Of a stretch of 64,000 nucleotides of DNA, positions 62,460 to 64,000 are shown piece by piece. The position numbers were made by a program, and so were the translations under genes. Position 1 is the stretch's first letter. Each line of letters starts with the position of its first letter. Under the pieces are notes generated by a model that searched no databases, was not told where the DNA came from, and saw nothing but the letters and a program-made list of their open reading frames with translations. Origin of the DNA: Sorangium cellulosum (GTDB lineage Bacteria > Myxococcota_A > Polyangia > Polyangiales > Polyangiaceae); contig NZ_CP012673.1 in the NCBI RefSeq assembly GCF_002950945.1, positions 14,003,501-14,067,500 on the forward strand. Direction: 5' to 3'.

Positions 62460-63584
62460 CTACCGCGGCACGCGCACCACACGGCCGCCGTCGGCCCCGT
62501 CGACCACGTAGACGCAGGCGCCCTGCACCGCGACGGCCGCGGGGCTCGTCAGGCCTTCGGCGAGCACCTCGGGGTAGCCGGGGCAGCCCGCGGTCGGACA
62601 GCGCATGAGCGTGCCCCCGCCGCGGTTCACCCAGTACACGTCCGCCCCGTCGATCGCGAGCGCCGCGGGCTCTCGCAGCGGCCGCGTCGGCTCGGTCTGC
62701 GGCGCGAGAGCCTCCGCGGCGCACGACGCTGCGAGGTCGCAACGGGAGACGCCGCCCGCCGTCCCGGCCGGGTCGGACCAGGTCCAGACCACCTCCGCGT
62801 CGCCGAGCGCCACCTGATCCGGATAATCGAGCAGCACCGCGACCTGCGTGGGCATGACGCCCGCCGAGGCGCCCTTGTCGAGGTGGAGCACCTTGCCGAA
62901 GGCGGCGCCCGTGCCGTGCTGGATCCAGACGATGTCGCCCGCGTCGCCGGGGGTGACCGCCACCCCGCGCGGGTGAGACTGGGCCGGCGCGAGCAGCTCC
63001 GGCGCCGCCCCGCAGCCCTCGGCGACGGGGCAGCGCAGCAGCTCGCCGGCGGTGCCGCTCGGCTCGTCGCGCGTCCAGTACACGTGCCGCCCGTCCGTCG
63101 CCAGGCCGCGCACGGCCTCGGCCTCGCCCGGCCCGAGAGCGAGCAGCGACGTCGCACCCGCCGCGCACCCGTCGACCGGGCACCACCAGAGCCCGTCCTC
63201 GGCGACCCAGGCGACGAGTTCCTCGGCGGCCGCGAGCAGGCCCGGCCCCGGCGTGTACGACACGAGGTCCTCCACCGTGTCCGTCGCGGGATCGAGGCGG
63301 CGGACGCGATCGCCGTCGCGGCTCGTCCACACCACGTAAGGCCCGACCGCGGCGATCGCGGCAGGCGCGCCGGCCGCCTCGGCCGCGGCGACGACACACG
63401 GGCCGCCGCAGTCCGCAGGCGCGCAGCTCCCGGGGGCAGGGGCGCCGGCGTCGGGGCTGTCCTCGGCCTCGGCCCCGCCGCTCAGACCGTCGAGGTCGAT
63501 GTAACAACCAGCCAAGCCGGTGAGCAGCGCGAGGAGCGCCAGCGCGGCCCCCCGCAGCGCAGCGATGGCCGGCCAGCCCTTCAC
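62460..63584 (-). CDS. Secreted lipoprotein, beta-propeller-like
   Basis: A 374-residue lipoprotein. GTG 63584 is chosen because GGAGGAG lies just upstream and the protein then opens with a clean signal peptide (ALALLALLTGLAGC). The mature part has about six repeats of a propeller-like unit: AIAAVGPYVVWTSRDGDRVR, GLATDGRHVYWTRDE, ALAIDGADVYWVNRGGGTLM and AVAVQGACVYVVDGADGGRV. Each is followed by a Cys pair such as RCPVAEGCG. This repeat type is common in myxobacterial secreted proteins of unknown function. No catalytic motif is seen. Confidence 0.85.
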   Translation of the reverse strand: MKGWPAIAALRGAALALLALLTGLAGCYIDLDGLSGGAEAEDSPDAGAPAPGSCAPADCGGPCVVAAAEAAGAPAAIAAVGPYVVWTSRDGDRVRRLDPATDTVEDLVSYTPGPGLLAAAEELVAWVAEDGLWWCPVDGCAAGATSLLALGPGEAEAVRGLATDGRHVYWTRDEPSGTAGELLRCPVAEGCGAAPELLAPAQSHPRGVAVTPGDAGDIVWIQHGTGAAFGKVLHLDKGASAGVMPTQVAVLLDYPDQVALGDAEVVWTWSDPAGTAGGVSRCDLAASCAAEALAPQTEPTRPLREPAALAIDGADVYWVNRGGGTLMRCPTAGCPGYPEVLAEGLTSPAAVAVQGACVYVVDGADGGRVVRVPR

Positions 63585-63832
63585 CTCTCCTCCCGACATG
63601 GCGTGCTTTGCAGGAGAAGCAATCGCCTGGCGGGCGTCAACCTCGGCCACCTCGAAACCAACCTGTTGGCCGAGCGGGTCATGGCGCCGGAGATCGTTGA
63701 ACGGCAACAGACCGCGCCTCGACGCGCCGCGCTCCGGCAGCGGATTCCCGTCGAGAATGCGCTGCCGGCAGCGCGGGCTCAGCTCCGAACCTTGACGCGC
63801 GGGGGGGACGCGCGAACATACCCCCGCGTTCC

Positions 63833-64000
63833 ATGGGCGCGACCGAGACGAAGCTCTGCACCCTCACCGACGGCGAGGAGAACACGGTCGTCCTGCCCTC
63901 GGCGCAGGTGGTCGCGACGCTGCCGCACAACATCACCCGCGAAGCGCCCCTCACCATGGACATGATGGTCGTCGGCACGGGCCCCGAGTGTGACCTGATC
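63833..64000 (+). CDS. Start of a probable FHA-domain protein, 3'-partial
   Basis: Fifty-six codons from ATG 63833 run open to the window end. The encoded VVGTGPECDLI following a strand-rich lead (TREAPLTMDMMV) resembles the opening strands of FHA domains (L-x-IG-x-x-P-x-C-D-L). In these bacteria FHA starts often belong to sigma54 activators, but the rest lies outside the window. No signal peptide. The upstream 63600-63832 is noncoding. Confidence 0.6.
   Translation, partial: MGATETKLCTLTDGEENTVVLPSAQVVATLPHNITREAPLTMDMMVVGTGPECDLI

Overview
The window looks like the chromosome of a large-genome, very high-GC myxobacterium, most likely of the Sorangium/Polyangium type (Polyangiales). The evidence is strongly GC-biased third codon positions, many secreted lipoproteins with Gly/Ser-rich linkers (GGAGG- and SSSS-type), FG-GAP and kelch repeat proteins, a MYXO-CTERM-like tail, eukaryotic-type Ser/Thr kinases, an FHA-sigma54 activator and several PAS-STAS proteins. 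No rRNA, tRNA, intact transposase or CRISPR array was found.

Layout. 1-2.5 kb: the end of a polyamine ABC transporter operon (potB partial, potC, potD). 2.5-7.5 kb: a CPA1 Na+/H+ antiporter and two convergent PAS-STAS (RsbR-like) genes separated by a long palindromic repeat. 8-11.8 kb: a 3'-truncated DUF4082 lipoprotein, a small CxxC protein and a GH43 arabinanase-like lipoprotein. 11.9-15.9 kb: an SDR and an AraC regulator, divergent from an NTF2-like/hydrolase fusion and an NTF2-like lipoprotein. 15.9-24.3 kb: large secreted proteins (an S8 protease with FG-GAP repeats interrupted by an in-frame TAG, a CotH-like protein, a VCBS lipoprotein) and a CmlA/FloR-like phenicol exporter. 24.4-28.3 kb: an FHA-sigma54 activator, a Ser/Thr kinase and a periplasmic protein in one direction.

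28.6-32.7 kb is a visibly AT-richer island. It holds an operon of three conserved genes of unknown function, a 134-bp MITE-like element and an AAA+ ATPase broken by a frameshift at a six-A run. Its right edge abuts a 5'-truncated DUF1080 pseudogene, which suggests that arrival of the island damaged that gene. 33-43 kb holds another PAS-STAS protein and secreted carbohydrate-active, kelch, peroxidase and haloperoxidase-like proteins.

43.8-51 kb is a signalling cluster: a 1756-residue kinase/ATPase/GAF/histidine-kinase hybrid, a receiver-domain remnant, a receiver-PAS-STAS fusion and a SpoIIAA-like protein. 51.7-55.7 kb has a large-subunit catalase and a divergent HxlR/NmrA pair. 56-62.2 kb has a 1142-residue sugar dehydrogenase-cytochrome fusion and the psuG-psuK pseudouridine salvage pair. 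The window ends with a beta-propeller-like lipoprotein and the start of a probable FHA protein.

Two patterns stand out. First, the window is rich in gene fragments (pieces of NTF2-like, DUF1080, beta-helix, PAS, receiver, metzincin, katE and GH26-like genes). In two places same-orientation partial gene copies bracket a large secreted-protein gene (15.3-19.2 kb and 55.7-60.3 kb), which suggests a recurrent rearrangement route. Second, there are four PAS-STAS proteins and one SpoIIAA-like protein, and in all four PAS-STAS proteins the threonines that stressosome RsbR proteins use for phosphorylation appear to be replaced.
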